Below, one piece after another: positions 14,688 through 22,190 of a DNA stretch of 37,760 bases. The notes under the pieces were generated by a model. The model was not told where the DNA came from. It did no database searches and was given only the letters and a program-made list of their open reading frames with translations. The stretch's first letter is position 1, and the number at the start of each line of letters is the position of its first letter. The DNA is from Streptomyces sp. NRRL B-24085. GTDB taxonomy: Bacteria > Actinomycetota > Actinomycetes > Streptomycetales > Streptomycetaceae. The translations under genes were made by a program, and so were the position numbers. The stretch is from contig NZ_LJBR01000004.1 in assembly GCF_001282115.1 (NCBI RefSeq), positions 1 through 37,760 of the forward strand. The letters run 5' to 3'.

Positions 14688-14846
14688 ATGCACGGTCACC
14701 GCCCCGGCCGCCAAGAACCAGTACTTCGGACCCTCCGGCGCCGTCGAACTCACCACCCAGCAGGGCGAATCACCCTCGCAACCGCAGCCTCCGCCGCCCT
14801 GGACGCCGGCACCTCCCACGGCGACATCACCGCCCGCGGCCTCTGA
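14688..14846 (+). pseudogene. Small gene with two compensating frameshifts
   Basis: A CGAGGAG ribosome site precedes ATG 14688, and the frame ends at 14846, 11 bp before the GtrA-like gene. Third-position GC shows that the coding frame changes twice. From 14695 to about 14764 the coding frame is the next one (VTAPAAKNQYFGPSGAVELT and TQQG; 22 of 24 third positions G or C), while from about 14767 the ATG frame is coding again (RITLATAASAALDAGTSHGD, then ITARGL; 23 of 26). One extra base near 14694 and one missing base near 14765 would restore a 52-residue protein starting MHVTAPAAKNQYFG. No domain is recognised. The changes may be real mutation or sequence error. Confidence 0.55.
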
Positions 14847-14857
14847 AAGGAACACTC

Positions 14858-15367
14858 ATGACGTCGCCGCTCATCCAGAAGCCCGAGACGGCGACCCCGG
14901 CCGCCCCCGACGCCGTCGTCTCCTTCATACGGTTCGTCATCCTCGGTGGCGGCGTCGGGCTCCTCTCCGGCCTGGCGGTTCCGCTACTGGCCCTGACCCT
15001 GCCCTGGGCGGTCGCGAACGCGCTCGTCACCGCCGCGTCCACCCTGCTGTGCACCGAGCTCCACGCCCGCTTCACCTTCGGGGCAGGGCGCCACGCCGGC
15101 TGGCGTGAGCACTGGCAGTCCGCCGGCTCGGCGACCCTCGCGTACCTGGCCACCACGGCGGCCGTCCACGTCCTTCACCTGATCCAGCCCTCGCCCTCCC
15201 TGCTCAGCGAACAACTCGTCTACCTCAGCGCTTCTGCCCTCGCGGGCTTGGGCCGCTTCATCGTCCTGCGCCTCTACGTCTTCGCCGTCCATCGCGGCCG
15301 GGAGACGCCGGTACGCCCTCTGGTACGGCAGGAAGCCGGAGCGATGGCCCTGACAGCAGCGGCCTGA
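14858..15367 (+). CDS. GtrA-like membrane protein
   Basis: A 169-residue protein with four predicted membrane helices and the GtrA pattern: FIRFVILGGGVGLLSGLAV in the first helix and the ARFTFG segment after the second. GtrA-family proteins help move or anchor undecaprenyl-linked sugars for cell-surface glycosylation, often beside a glycosyltransferase, which is not present here. The ATG at 14858 has GAAAGG 7 nt upstream and follows the small frameshifted gene by 11 bp, so they are probably one operon. The C-terminal 25 residues are an extension of low complexity. Confidence 0.75.
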   Translation: MTSPLIQKPETATPAAPDAVVSFIRFVILGGGVGLLSGLAVPLLALTLPWAVANALVTAASTLLCTELHARFTFGAGRHAGWREHWQSAGSATLAYLATTAAVHVLHLIQPSPSLLSEQLVYLSASALAGLGRFIVLRLYVFAVHRGRETPVRPLVRQEAGAMALTAAA

Positions 15368-15654
15368 AACAGGCGCCGACGCTCACCGGGATCGCCAGGA
15401 GCCAGCCGAACGAGCACCCGAGGCCCCGCATTCTCGACACCGCTGGAGAAGCGTTCTCATCCAAACCCATGAGTGCACCTGTTCTGCCAACACCCGGCGA
15501 GGCCACGCCCCGGGCACTGTCACACCCGCGTGGGACCGTGAGAGGACGGACAATCGGCGCGCGGTCGCCACCCGGGCCGCAGGCATGCCGGCGCAGGCCG
15601 TTGAGAGGCGGCCGCGGCGGGCACCGCGCGCCCCGAGCCGAGGGAGGCCGCGTC

Positions 15655-16182
15655 ATGACCGACATAGACACTCAGTTCCTGCGCAGCCTGTTCGACGAGG
15701 AAGGCAGCCTGCACACCGCCGGCCGCACCGCCCTGTACCGGCTCTACGGGCTCGAAGGTCTGCTGTACGTCGGCATCTCCACGTGCCCGCTCACCCGTAT
15801 CCGCACCCACCTGCAACAACAGCCGTGGGGTTCCCGTGTCATCGGCGTACGGATCGACTACCCCCATGACGCGCACGCGGCCGAACGCGAAGCCGTCCAC
15901 TCCGAACGCCCCCTGCACAACATCGTCTTCAACGGCGAGGCCCCACCCCCACCACCCGACCGGGCCGCGCGGCTGAGAGCCGAACTCGCCGTACAGCAAC
16001 GCCGGCTGGAAGAACTCCAGGCGGCCGTCCCGCAGTCCACCACCCACCTGCGCCTCATCCTCCGCGGCATCGCGGCAGCACAGACGAAGGTCGACAAACT
16101 CGCCAGAGACGTCCAGGAGGCCGAGCAATCCGAGGGGACACGGCAACCGCCCGGACGACAGACCAAAAGAGCCAAGCCGTAA
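15655..16182 (+). CDS. Stand-alone GIY-YIG nuclease-superfamily protein
   Basis: 175 aa. The N-terminal half is a GIY-YIG domain: ALYRLYG (residues 26-32, the GIY strand), LYVGIS (37-42, the YIG strand), the Arg in PLTRIRTHL (Arg48 or Arg50), Glu77 as the metal-binding residue and Asn89 twelve residues later, the normal spacing. The C-terminal half is an Arg/Gln/Glu-rich predicted coiled coil (LRAELAVQQRRLEELQAAV) with a basic end. Such proteins occur in actinobacterial accessory DNA; target and role are unknown. The ATG at 15655 has GAGGGAGG upstream. The 287 bp before it (15368-15654) show no convincing gene. Confidence 0.8.
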   Translation: MTDIDTQFLRSLFDEEGSLHTAGRTALYRLYGLEGLLYVGISTCPLTRIRTHLQQQPWGSRVIGVRIDYPHDAHAAEREAVHSERPLHNIVFNGEAPPPPPDRAARLRAELAVQQRRLEELQAAVPQSTTHLRLILRGIAAAQTKVDKLARDVQEAEQSEGTRQPPGRQTKRAKP

Positions 16183-16319
16183 GGAAAAGAGAGCCCCGCT
16201 GAGCCGGAGGTGCCTTCTCCGTCGCAGCTCGCGAGGTTGCCGCACGCGACGCCTCCCGGCGTACCCACGTCAGCGGCGACACCTGAGCTACAGGCTAACC
16301 AACTCCCCTCAGGAGATGC

Positions 16320-16753
16320 TCAGTCGAGACAGAACTCGTTGCCCTCGACGTCCCGCATCACGATGCACGACTCGTTGTCCTCATCGGCGGGCAGCAGTCG
16401 TTCGCGCACCGCGCCGAGCGCGACCAGCCGCGCGCACTCGGTCTCCAGCGCGGCCAGACGCTCCGCACCCACGAGCCCGGTACCGACCCGCACATCGAGA
16501 TGCACACGGTTCTTGACGACCTTGCCCTCGGGAACACGCTGGAAGAACAGCCGCGGACCGACGCCCGAGGGATCGACACACGCGAACCACGAACCCGGTC
16601 CTCGGAAGGCAGGGTGCGGTCGTACTCCTCCCAGCTCGCGAATCCCCCGGGCGGGTCCGGTACGACGTACCCCAGCACCTCGCACCAGAAGCGAGCGACA
16701 CGCTCGGGCTCCGCGCAGTCAAAGGTGACCTGGATCTTCCTGATCGTCGACAT
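16320..16753 (-). pseudogene. VOC-family protein gene broken by a single-base frameshift
   Basis: The N-terminal part from ATG 16753 (MSTIRKIQVTFDCAEPERVA to EEYDRTLPSEDR) and the C-terminal part in another frame (GSWFACVDPSGVGPRLFFQR to the stop at 16320, including KNRVHLDVRVGTG and MRDVEGNEFCLD) together form one complete VOC/glyoxalase-like protein of about 144 residues. The break is at CCC 16594-16596 (plus strand); one more C would give the continuous EDRGSWFACVD. The two halves cover both VOC modules with nothing else missing, so this is a recent mutation or a sequencing error. TAGGGT lies 6 nt before the ATG, suggesting a leaderless transcript. Confidence 0.75.
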
Positions 16754-16759
16754 CGGCGC

Positions 16760-16765
16760 ACCCTA
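16760..16765 (-). promoter_or_regulatory. -10 box of the frameshifted VOC gene
   Basis: On the minus strand TAGGGT ends 6 nt before the ATG at 16753 and there is no Shine-Dalgarno, the leaderless pattern seen at several genes in this window. Confidence 0.45.
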
Positions 16766-16873
16766 GCAAAGGCCGGTGCCGCCACCCCACTTGCCGAGGT
16801 AGTGCCTGCGGTACCCGCAGGTGGGCAGCGTAGGGGTTCGTGCAGCACCCCCGGCGCGCGGAAACCTACAACC

Positions 16874-18271
16874 ATGAAGCGACACAAGGCAGTAGTCATT
16901 TCCTCGGTCCTCCTCTCCATCAGCGTGGTGGCGGTCGGCACTCCGGCCGTCGCCGACTCGGCGCACGGGTCACCCGCTTCCGTCGCCGCGTCGAAGGACT
17001 CGGCCCCGGCGCGGCTCGACGAGCGTGTGGTCGCCACCGTCGAGCGCAGCGCTCACCCCCTCAGGACCACTGATCCGGAAGGCGGTCTGCGGGACCTGCG
17101 GGCACTGGGCCGGATGATCGGCGGCGCCGAGGTGGTGGGCCTGGGCGAGGCCACCCATGGCTCGCGGGACTTCTTCCGCATGAAGCACCGGGTCTTCCGG
17201 TACCTGGTCGAGGAGAAGGGCTTCCGGTCCTTCTCCCTGGAACTGCCCTGGAGCAGCGGAGTGCGGCTCAACGAGTACGTGGTGCACGGGAAGGGCGACC
17301 TGAAGGACATCGCGCGCGAGGAGTTCCAGGGTTCGTACCGGATCTGGAACAACCAGGACTACCTCGACCTCATCGAGTGGATGCGCGACTACAACCTCCG
17401 CCACCCGGGCGACCCCGTGCAGTTCATGGGGAACGACATGGGCTATGCGGGTCCCGAGCTGTACGGGCGAGTGACCGACTACGTGGCCCGCAGGTACCCG
17501 CGGCTGCTGGACCGCGTCACCGAGCTGTACCGCGGGCTGGCGCCGGCCACCGACGCCGGCACCTACAGCGCGGAGTACTTCAAGCTGCCGCTCGCCGAAC
17601 GCCGGGAACGGTCGGCGCGGACCGGCGAGGTGTACGAACTCCTGCGCAAGCAGCGCCCCGCCCACGGCGCCGACCGGCGGGAACACCTGTGGATGGTCCA
17701 GCACGCCAGGGCCATCCACCAGATGGCCAGGGGCATGTCCTTCGACTTCGGCGACGAGGACCAGACGGCGCAGATGATGAGGCTGCGCGACCAGGTCATG
17801 GCCGAGAACGTGGCCTGGTGGCACCGGCACACCGGCGACCGGGTCCTGCTGTCGGCCCACAACACCCATGTGTCCTACGACTCGTTCGACGCCCGGTACC
17901 CCAAGACCCAAGGTGCGTTCCTGCGCGACGCGTTGGGCAAGGACTACGTCAGCATCGGCTTCAGCTTCTACCAGGGCTCCTTCAAGGCGTTCGGCACCGC
18001 GGACAACGTGATGCGCACCTACCGGGTGGGCGCCGCGAAGCCGGGTTCCAACGAACACACCCTCGACGAGGCCCGCCAGGACGACTACGTACTCGACCTG
18101 CGCACGGCCCCCGAACCCGCGCGCACCTGGCTGCACGAGGAGCGCGCCACCTGGAACATCGGCGCCGGGTGGCCCGACCCCGTGAAGTACACGACCGCCT
18201 TCGGCCGGGCGCACGACATCCTCATCCACCTGCACGACGTCGAGGCGACCACCTATCTGGGCACCCCCTGA
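16874..18271 (+). CDS. Secreted erythromycin-esterase-family protein
   Basis: 465 aa. A signal peptide (MKRHKAVVISSVLLSISVVA, cleaved near VADSA, residue 29) is followed by an erythromycin-esterase/succinoglycan-type domain. The signature GLGEATHGS places Glu92 and His95 with the E-x-x-H spacing of the catalytic pair in EreB; SAHNTHVSYDS and GFSFYQGSF are further family segments. EreA/EreB hydrolyse macrolide lactones, but most chromosomal members have other or unknown substrates, so macrolide resistance should not be assumed. Export also differs from the cytoplasmic Ere enzymes. The ATG at 16874 is set by the signal peptide. It is monocistronic. Confidence 0.87.
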   Translation: MKRHKAVVISSVLLSISVVAVGTPAVADSAHGSPASVAASKDSAPARLDERVVATVERSAHPLRTTDPEGGLRDLRALGRMIGGAEVVGLGEATHGSRDFFRMKHRVFRYLVEEKGFRSFSLELPWSSGVRLNEYVVHGKGDLKDIAREEFQGSYRIWNNQDYLDLIEWMRDYNLRHPGDPVQFMGNDMGYAGPELYGRVTDYVARRYPRLLDRVTELYRGLAPATDAGTYSAEYFKLPLAERRERSARTGEVYELLRKQRPAHGADRREHLWMVQHARAIHQMARGMSFDFGDEDQTAQMMRLRDQVMAENVAWWHRHTGDRVLLSAHNTHVSYDSFDARYPKTQGAFLRDALGKDYVSIGFSFYQGSFKAFGTADNVMRTYRVGAAKPGSNEHTLDEARQDDYVLDLRTAPEPARTWLHEERATWNIGAGWPDPVKYTTAFGRAHDILIHLHDVEATTYLGTP

Positions 18272-18449
18272 GCGGGGGTCCCGGCACCCCGGTGCGACAG
18301 CCGAGCCGGAGCAGGAGGCGGTCCGCGGTGGCGCGGTCACGACCTCGACGGCGATCCCGACAGGACGGGCGGTCCGTGGTGAGTGGACGCTTGGTGGCTG
18401 GCAGAGTGGGCACCGGGGGCCGGCTCGCCCCCGCGAGGAGGTGGTCCCT

Positions 18450-19229
18450 GTGTTCGACTACGACACGGAGCTCGCTCGTCATCACGTGCGGCTGCTGGAG
18501 GCCCTCGACGTCCGCTCCGGTGACCGTGTCCTCGACGTCGGCTGCGGCACCGGCCTGACCACCCGGGACGCGGCCCGTGCGGCGGAGCCGGGTACCGCCG
18601 TCGGCATCGACGTCTCGGGCCCGATGCTGGCGCGGGCCCGCCGACAGGCCGAGGCGGAAGGGCTCCGCAACGTCGACTTCGTGCAGGGCGACGCTCAGAC
18701 CCATGCGTTCCCGCCGGAGCACTTCACCCTGGCCGTCAGCCGGTACGGCACGATGTTCTTCGCCGACCCGGGCGCCGCCTTCGCCAACATCGGGCGGGCG
18801 CTGCGTCCGGGCGCGCGGTTCGTGCAACTGGTCTGGCAGGCCGCCGACCGTCAGGAGTGGCACACGGCGATACGGGCGGCGCTCTCGCACGGGCACGGGC
18901 CATCGGCGTCCGCCTCAGGGACCGACGACCCCTTCGACCCCTTCACTCTGGCCGACCCGCACGTCATGACCGGGATCCTGACCCGGGCCGGGTTCACCGC
19001 GGTGGATGTCGTCGACGTGCACGAGCCCGTCTGCTACGGCCCGGACGCCGAGCGTGCGCTCGCCGCCGTCCGCCGGCTGCGCATGGTGGAGAAATGGACC
19101 GCCGGTCTGGATTCCGCGTCCGCCGGACGCGCCCTCGGCCGGTTGCGGGCGACGCTCGACGCGCAGGACACGGGTGACGGCGTGTGGTTCGACTCCCGCG
19201 CCTGGCTGGTCACCGCGCACCGGGGTTGA
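18450..19229 (+). CDS. Class I SAM-dependent methyltransferase
   Basis: 259 aa. Motif I VLDVGCGTG (residues 27-35), the motif II acid in GIDVSGPM, then DFVQGDAQT (motif III) and SRYGTMFFADP (motif IV). This fits the UbiE/Methyltransf_25 group that methylates small molecules; the substrate is unknown. The GTG at 18450 was chosen because GAGGAGGTGG sits 6 nt before it; a GTG 9 bp earlier lies inside that ribosome site. The last 20 bp overlap the convergent anti-sigma gene. Confidence 0.9.
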   Translation: MFDYDTELARHHVRLLEALDVRSGDRVLDVGCGTGLTTRDAARAAEPGTAVGIDVSGPMLARARRQAEAEGLRNVDFVQGDAQTHAFPPEHFTLAVSRYGTMFFADPGAAFANIGRALRPGARFVQLVWQAADRQEWHTAIRAALSHGHGPSASASGTDDPFDPFTLADPHVMTGILTRAGFTAVDVVDVHEPVCYGPDAERALAAVRRLRMVEKWTAGLDSASAGRALGRLRATLDAQDTGDGVWFDSRAWLVTAHRG

Positions 19230-19743
19230 TCGCCTGCGGGGGCCCTGCGACGTCGGAGTCCTCACTCGCCACCAGTCGCAGGTGAGCGGTGATCTCCTTG
19301 CCCCCGCCCCGGGGAGTCACGTCGACCCGGTCACTGATCGAGTGCACCAGATACAGGCCGTGCCCGCCGACGCGGCCGCGGTCGGGCGGCTTGACCACCG
19401 GCGCGTCCGGCGAGGTGTCGTACAGGCTGATCGACAGCTCTGAACCGGTCAGCCGCAGCGTCAGGCCGCAGGGGCCGGGAGCGTGCCGCAGCACGTTGGT
19501 GACGAGCTCGCTGACGACGAGCTCGGCATCCGTGACGCGGGACGCGGGGACGGCGGGGCGGTCGCCCAGCGGGGCGTGGGCGAGGACGGCGCGCACGTCC
19601 CGCCGCGCCTCCACGGCGTGAGGCGTGCCGGGGCCCCAGGCCGCGGCGTAGCGCAGCCTGGCATGACCGTCCCTGCCCGTCTCATCTGCCGCCTGCTTCA
19701 TCAGCGGGGTGACCATGTGGAGCTCTTTCGTCGCGTTCACCAC
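19210..19743 (-). CDS. Anti-sigma-factor-type ATP-binding protein (HATPase_c_2)
   Basis: Serine-kinase-type ATPase of the RsbW/SpoIIAB-like family (177 aa), which binds and phosphorylates anti-sigma-factor antagonists. The N-box is ELVVSELVTNVLRHA (residues about 74-88), the middle acidic strand SISLYDTSPDAP replaces a full DxGxG, and GGHGLYLVHSISDRV is the lid/G2 region. Streptomyces encode many stand-alone copies, and this one has no partner antagonist beside it. The start is GTG at 19743 or 19740; ATG at 19716 is also possible. The C-terminus overlaps the convergent methyltransferase by 20 bp. Confidence 0.87.
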   Translation of the reverse strand: MVNATKELHMVTPLMKQAADETGRDGHARLRYAAAWGPGTPHAVEARRDVRAVLAHAPLGDRPAVPASRVTDAELVVSELVTNVLRHAPGPCGLTLRLTGSELSISLYDTSPDAPVVKPPDRGRVGGHGLYLVHSISDRVDVTPRGGGKEITAHLRLVASEDSDVAGPPQAINPGAR

Positions 19744-19842
19744 TCGTGACCGGTTGCCGCTCTTGCGGCTACCCGGGCACAGGGGGCCTACGCAGGCCGT
19801 GCCCGCCCGGGCTCACGCCCGCGTACGCCGGACGGTGAGTGC

Positions 19843-20553
19843 TCAGGCCTGGCCGGAGCGGTCGGCGCGGACCCGCTGGGCGACGTCGCGCAGCTTGATG
19901 TTGTGCTGCTGCGAGATGCGGCGCAGCACGCTGAAGGCGTCGTCCTCGCTCAGCTTGTGCCGTTCCATCAGGATTCCCATGGCCTCGCCGATGGCGTGCC
20001 GGGTCTTCATGGCGTCCTCGAGCTGGTCGATCGTGCGGGCGTCGGCCAGGGCGACGGCGGCGTGCGAGGCCAGCATCCAGCCGGCGGTCTCGATGTCCTT
20101 GCCGAAGGCGCCGGGGCGGCGGGAGTACAGGTTGAGCGCGCCGAAATCGTCGTCGTGGGTGTAGAGCAGGACCCCGGTCATGCTGCCGATCCCGAGGCCA
20201 CGGGCCGCCGTGGCGAACCGCGGCCAGGCCGGTTGCGGCTCGGTGAGGTCCGCGATCCGGAAGACGCGCTCTCCCTTCCCGCCGTCGGCGCGGGCGGCGA
20301 GATCGAAGCACGGGCCCTCGGCCAGCTCGCCCTGCAACCGGTCGGATGCCTCCACCACGTCGCCGCACGCGGACAGGGTGACCGCCCGGCCCTTGCGGAC
20401 GGCCAGGATTCCGGCCGCGTCGCAGCCCTCCACCAGGCGCACCGCCGACGCCGCGATCTCGTCCAGCGTGCCCTGCACGGACTCCTGTGCCAGCAAGTTC
20501 CGCGCGAGCTGGGCCATCGCCTCGGCGAACTCCCGCCACTCCACCGCCACCAC
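19843..20553 (-). CDS. GAF-ANTAR RNA-binding antiterminator protein
   Basis: 236 aa. The N-terminal GAF domain (about residues 20-165) probably senses a ligand or redox state; the C-terminal ANTAR domain (about 172-228: LEDAMKTRHAIGEAMGILME and SVLRRISQQHNIKLRDVAQR) binds paired RNA hairpins and prevents transcription termination in known members. Architecture and length match the actinobacterial GAF-ANTAR group. The start is GTG at 20553 (or the next GTG codon) behind GGAGGTGG. It lies 99 bp upstream of the anti-sigma ATPase on the same strand, so the two could be co-transcribed. RNA targets are unknown. Confidence 0.9.
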   Translation of the reverse strand: MVAVEWREFAEAMAQLARNLLAQESVQGTLDEIAASAVRLVEGCDAAGILAVRKGRAVTLSACGDVVEASDRLQGELAEGPCFDLAARADGGKGERVFRIADLTEPQPAWPRFATAARGLGIGSMTGVLLYTHDDDFGALNLYSRRPGAFGKDIETAGWMLASHAAVALADARTIDQLEDAMKTRHAIGEAMGILMERHKLSEDDAFSVLRRISQQHNIKLRDVAQRVRADRSGQA

Positions 20554-20999
20554 CCACCTCCACCGGTGCGGCCACCCTACAGCCGACCCCCTCTGCGTCG
20601 CCGCGCCAGGACGCCCGCGGCTCGCGCCCTATGGTTTACGGTTCGTGAGCAGTCGGTGCCTTGGATGCCGTGCGGGTCCATGTGGGTCCATGTGGGGCTT
20701 GAGTGCTGTGCAGCGGTTCGGCGGGGGGGGTGCGCACGATCAGGTCGCACCCCGGTCAGCTCGCATGCGCGGCCGCCGCGAGACGGTGATCTCCGCATCC
20801 GCCCGCGAGACGGTACCCCGTCCGGACGCGGCCTCCCCGGCTCGTTGGCTGAACCGGAGAAGCCTGGCCGGTGCGGCCCCCATGGGTACGCCGCCACGCC
20901 CGGCCTGACGTTCAAGTCCCCCGCTCCACCCGTGCTACTCCTGTGCCGCCGTGGCCGACCGGGGCCGGACCTCCACGGCGGTCCCCGGCGGACGCCGGT
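20554..20999. other. 446-bp gap without a supported gene
   Basis: No reading frame here has a ribosome site and codon bias together. It holds a 10-bp tandem repeat GGGTCCATGT (20674-20693) and a run of eight G near 20720. It must contain the promoter for the leftward GAF-ANTAR gene, but no convincing -35/-10 pair was picked out. Confidence 0.5.
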
Positions 21000-22010
21000 T
21001 CACCGGTCCTCGTGCCGTACGCGGACGACCAGCTTGCCGGTGGCGCGGTTGTGTTCCATGTCGTCGTGGGCCTGCGGAACCTGGTCGAGGCCGTCGTAGA
21101 CGCGGTCGACGGGGAAGGTCAGCCGGCCTGCGGCGACCGCGTCCAGGATCTCCTGGAAGGCCGCCCGGGGCAGGTCGGCAGCGTCACCGAAGTAACCCGC
21201 GAGACGTACGCCCCTCGGCAGGTATTCGTTCGGGGAGAAGTGCCGCACCGTCCACTGGTTGGAGAGGCTGCCGCCGAAGCAGCCCGTGCCGTGGACGCGT
21301 ACCGCGCGCAGGGTGTCGCGCAGGGTCGGGGTGCCGACGAGGTCGAGGGCGGCGTCGACGCCGTGCGGGTAGAGCGCTCGCACGGCGGGTGCGATCTCGC
21401 CGGTGTCGAGCAGCGGATGGTCGACACCGTGCCGCGCCAGCAATGCGAGGCGGTCGGGGCGCCGGGTGGTGGACAGCACCGTGGCGCCCCGCCAGGTGGC
21501 CAGTACGGCGGCCGCCAGGCCGACCGAGGAGGTGCCGCCGCGGATCAGCACGGACTGGCCGGGCCTGAGATCCAGGCCGACAGTGAGCGAACCGTAGGCG
21601 GTCTGCACCATCTCCGGCAGGGCGCCCAGCACCTCCCAGGGCAGGTCCGTGTCGACCGGGATGACCTGGCTCAGCGGCACCGACGTGTACTCGGCGTAAC
21701 CGCCGTCGTAGGTGCGCCCCATGTCCCCCATCATCGCGACGACCTTCTGCCCGGGCACGAGACCGCTGCCGGCCGGGGCCGCGTCGACGGTGCCGGCGGC
21801 CTCGATGCCCGGTACCCGGGGAAAGGTGACGCCCTCGCTCAGCCCCAGCCGGAGTTTCAGCTCCGAGCGGTTGAGCCCGAACGCCTCGACGCGGATGCGC
21901 ACCCAGCCGTCCCTCTCCGGCGGCAGCGGGAGCATGACCGGCCGCAAGTCGGCCACGGGACCGGGAGCGGTGAGCCGGACGGCGCGCATCATGCGGGGCG
22001 AGGACGTCAT
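21000..22010 (-). CDS. Zinc-independent MDR oxidoreductase (quinone reductase-like)
   Basis: Medium-chain dehydrogenase/reductase (336 aa). The catalytic GroES-like N-terminal domain ([26 protein letters not shown]) lacks the zinc-binding Cys/His set of alcohol dehydrogenases, and the Rossmann part has [19 protein letters not shown] (around 155-175), as in NADPH:quinone oxidoreductases and enoyl reductases. It probably reduces a quinone or enone with NADPH. The ATG at 22010 ([13 protein letters not shown]) was chosen; MRAVRL a few codons later is the usual family N-terminus and could also be the start. It is monocistronic and cytosolic. Confidence 0.88.
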   Translation of the reverse strand: MTSSPRMMRAVRLTAPGPVADLRPVMLPLPPERDGWVRIRVEAFGLNRSELKLRLGLSEGVTFPRVPGIEAAGTVDAAPAGSGLVPGQKVVAMMGDMGRTYDGGYAEYTSVPLSQVIPVDTDLPWEVLGALPEMVQTAYGSLTVGLDLRPGQSVLIRGGTSSVGLAAAVLATWRGATVLSTTRRPDRLALLARHGVDHPLLDTGEIAPAVRALYPHGVDAALDLVGTPTLRDTLRAVRVHGTGCFGGSLSNQWTVRHFSPNEYLPRGVRLAGYFGDAADLPRAAFQEILDAVAAGRLTFPVDRVYDGLDQVPQAHDDMEHNRATGKLVVRVRHEDR

Positions 22011-22190
22011 GAGCCTGCTTTCTGACCCGGGGGCAGGAGAGTCCGACGGCGGTGGACAACATGCGCGCGCCACGGGTTCATTCCCGGCTCACCGCGCGTC
22101 GGAGGGTGAGCAGCGGGTGCCCGCTTCGAGGGGGCCTGCGCCCTCCTGGTCGGCGGCCCGCGGGACGGAGGTGAGCGATTTCCTGAACAC

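Noticed and set aside
15258..15671. Minus-strand frame with a hydrophobic stretch (GCSFGWLLAIPVSVGAC) in the gap before the GIY-YIG gene
   Set aside because: No ribosome site, and it overlaps both flanking plus-strand genes; the hydrophobic run is short and surrounded by shadow-type sequence.
16271..16312. tRNA-like 5' end on the minus strand (GCCTGTAGCTCAGGTG)
   Set aside because: It resembles an acceptor/D-arm start, but there is no anticodon arm, no T-loop (GGTTCRA) and no matching 3' acceptor strand within 90 nt. At most a tRNA remnant; more likely chance.
16874..18271. Macrolide-resistance gene
   Set aside because: The E-x-x-H motif matches the erythromycin esterase family, but the protein is secreted and most chromosomal members are not known resistance enzymes; resistance cannot be claimed.
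20674..20693. 10-bp tandem repeat GGGTCCATGT in the gap before the GAF-ANTAR gene
   Set aside because: Only two copies and no recognisable promoter around it; noted in the gap entry but not enough for a functional claim.
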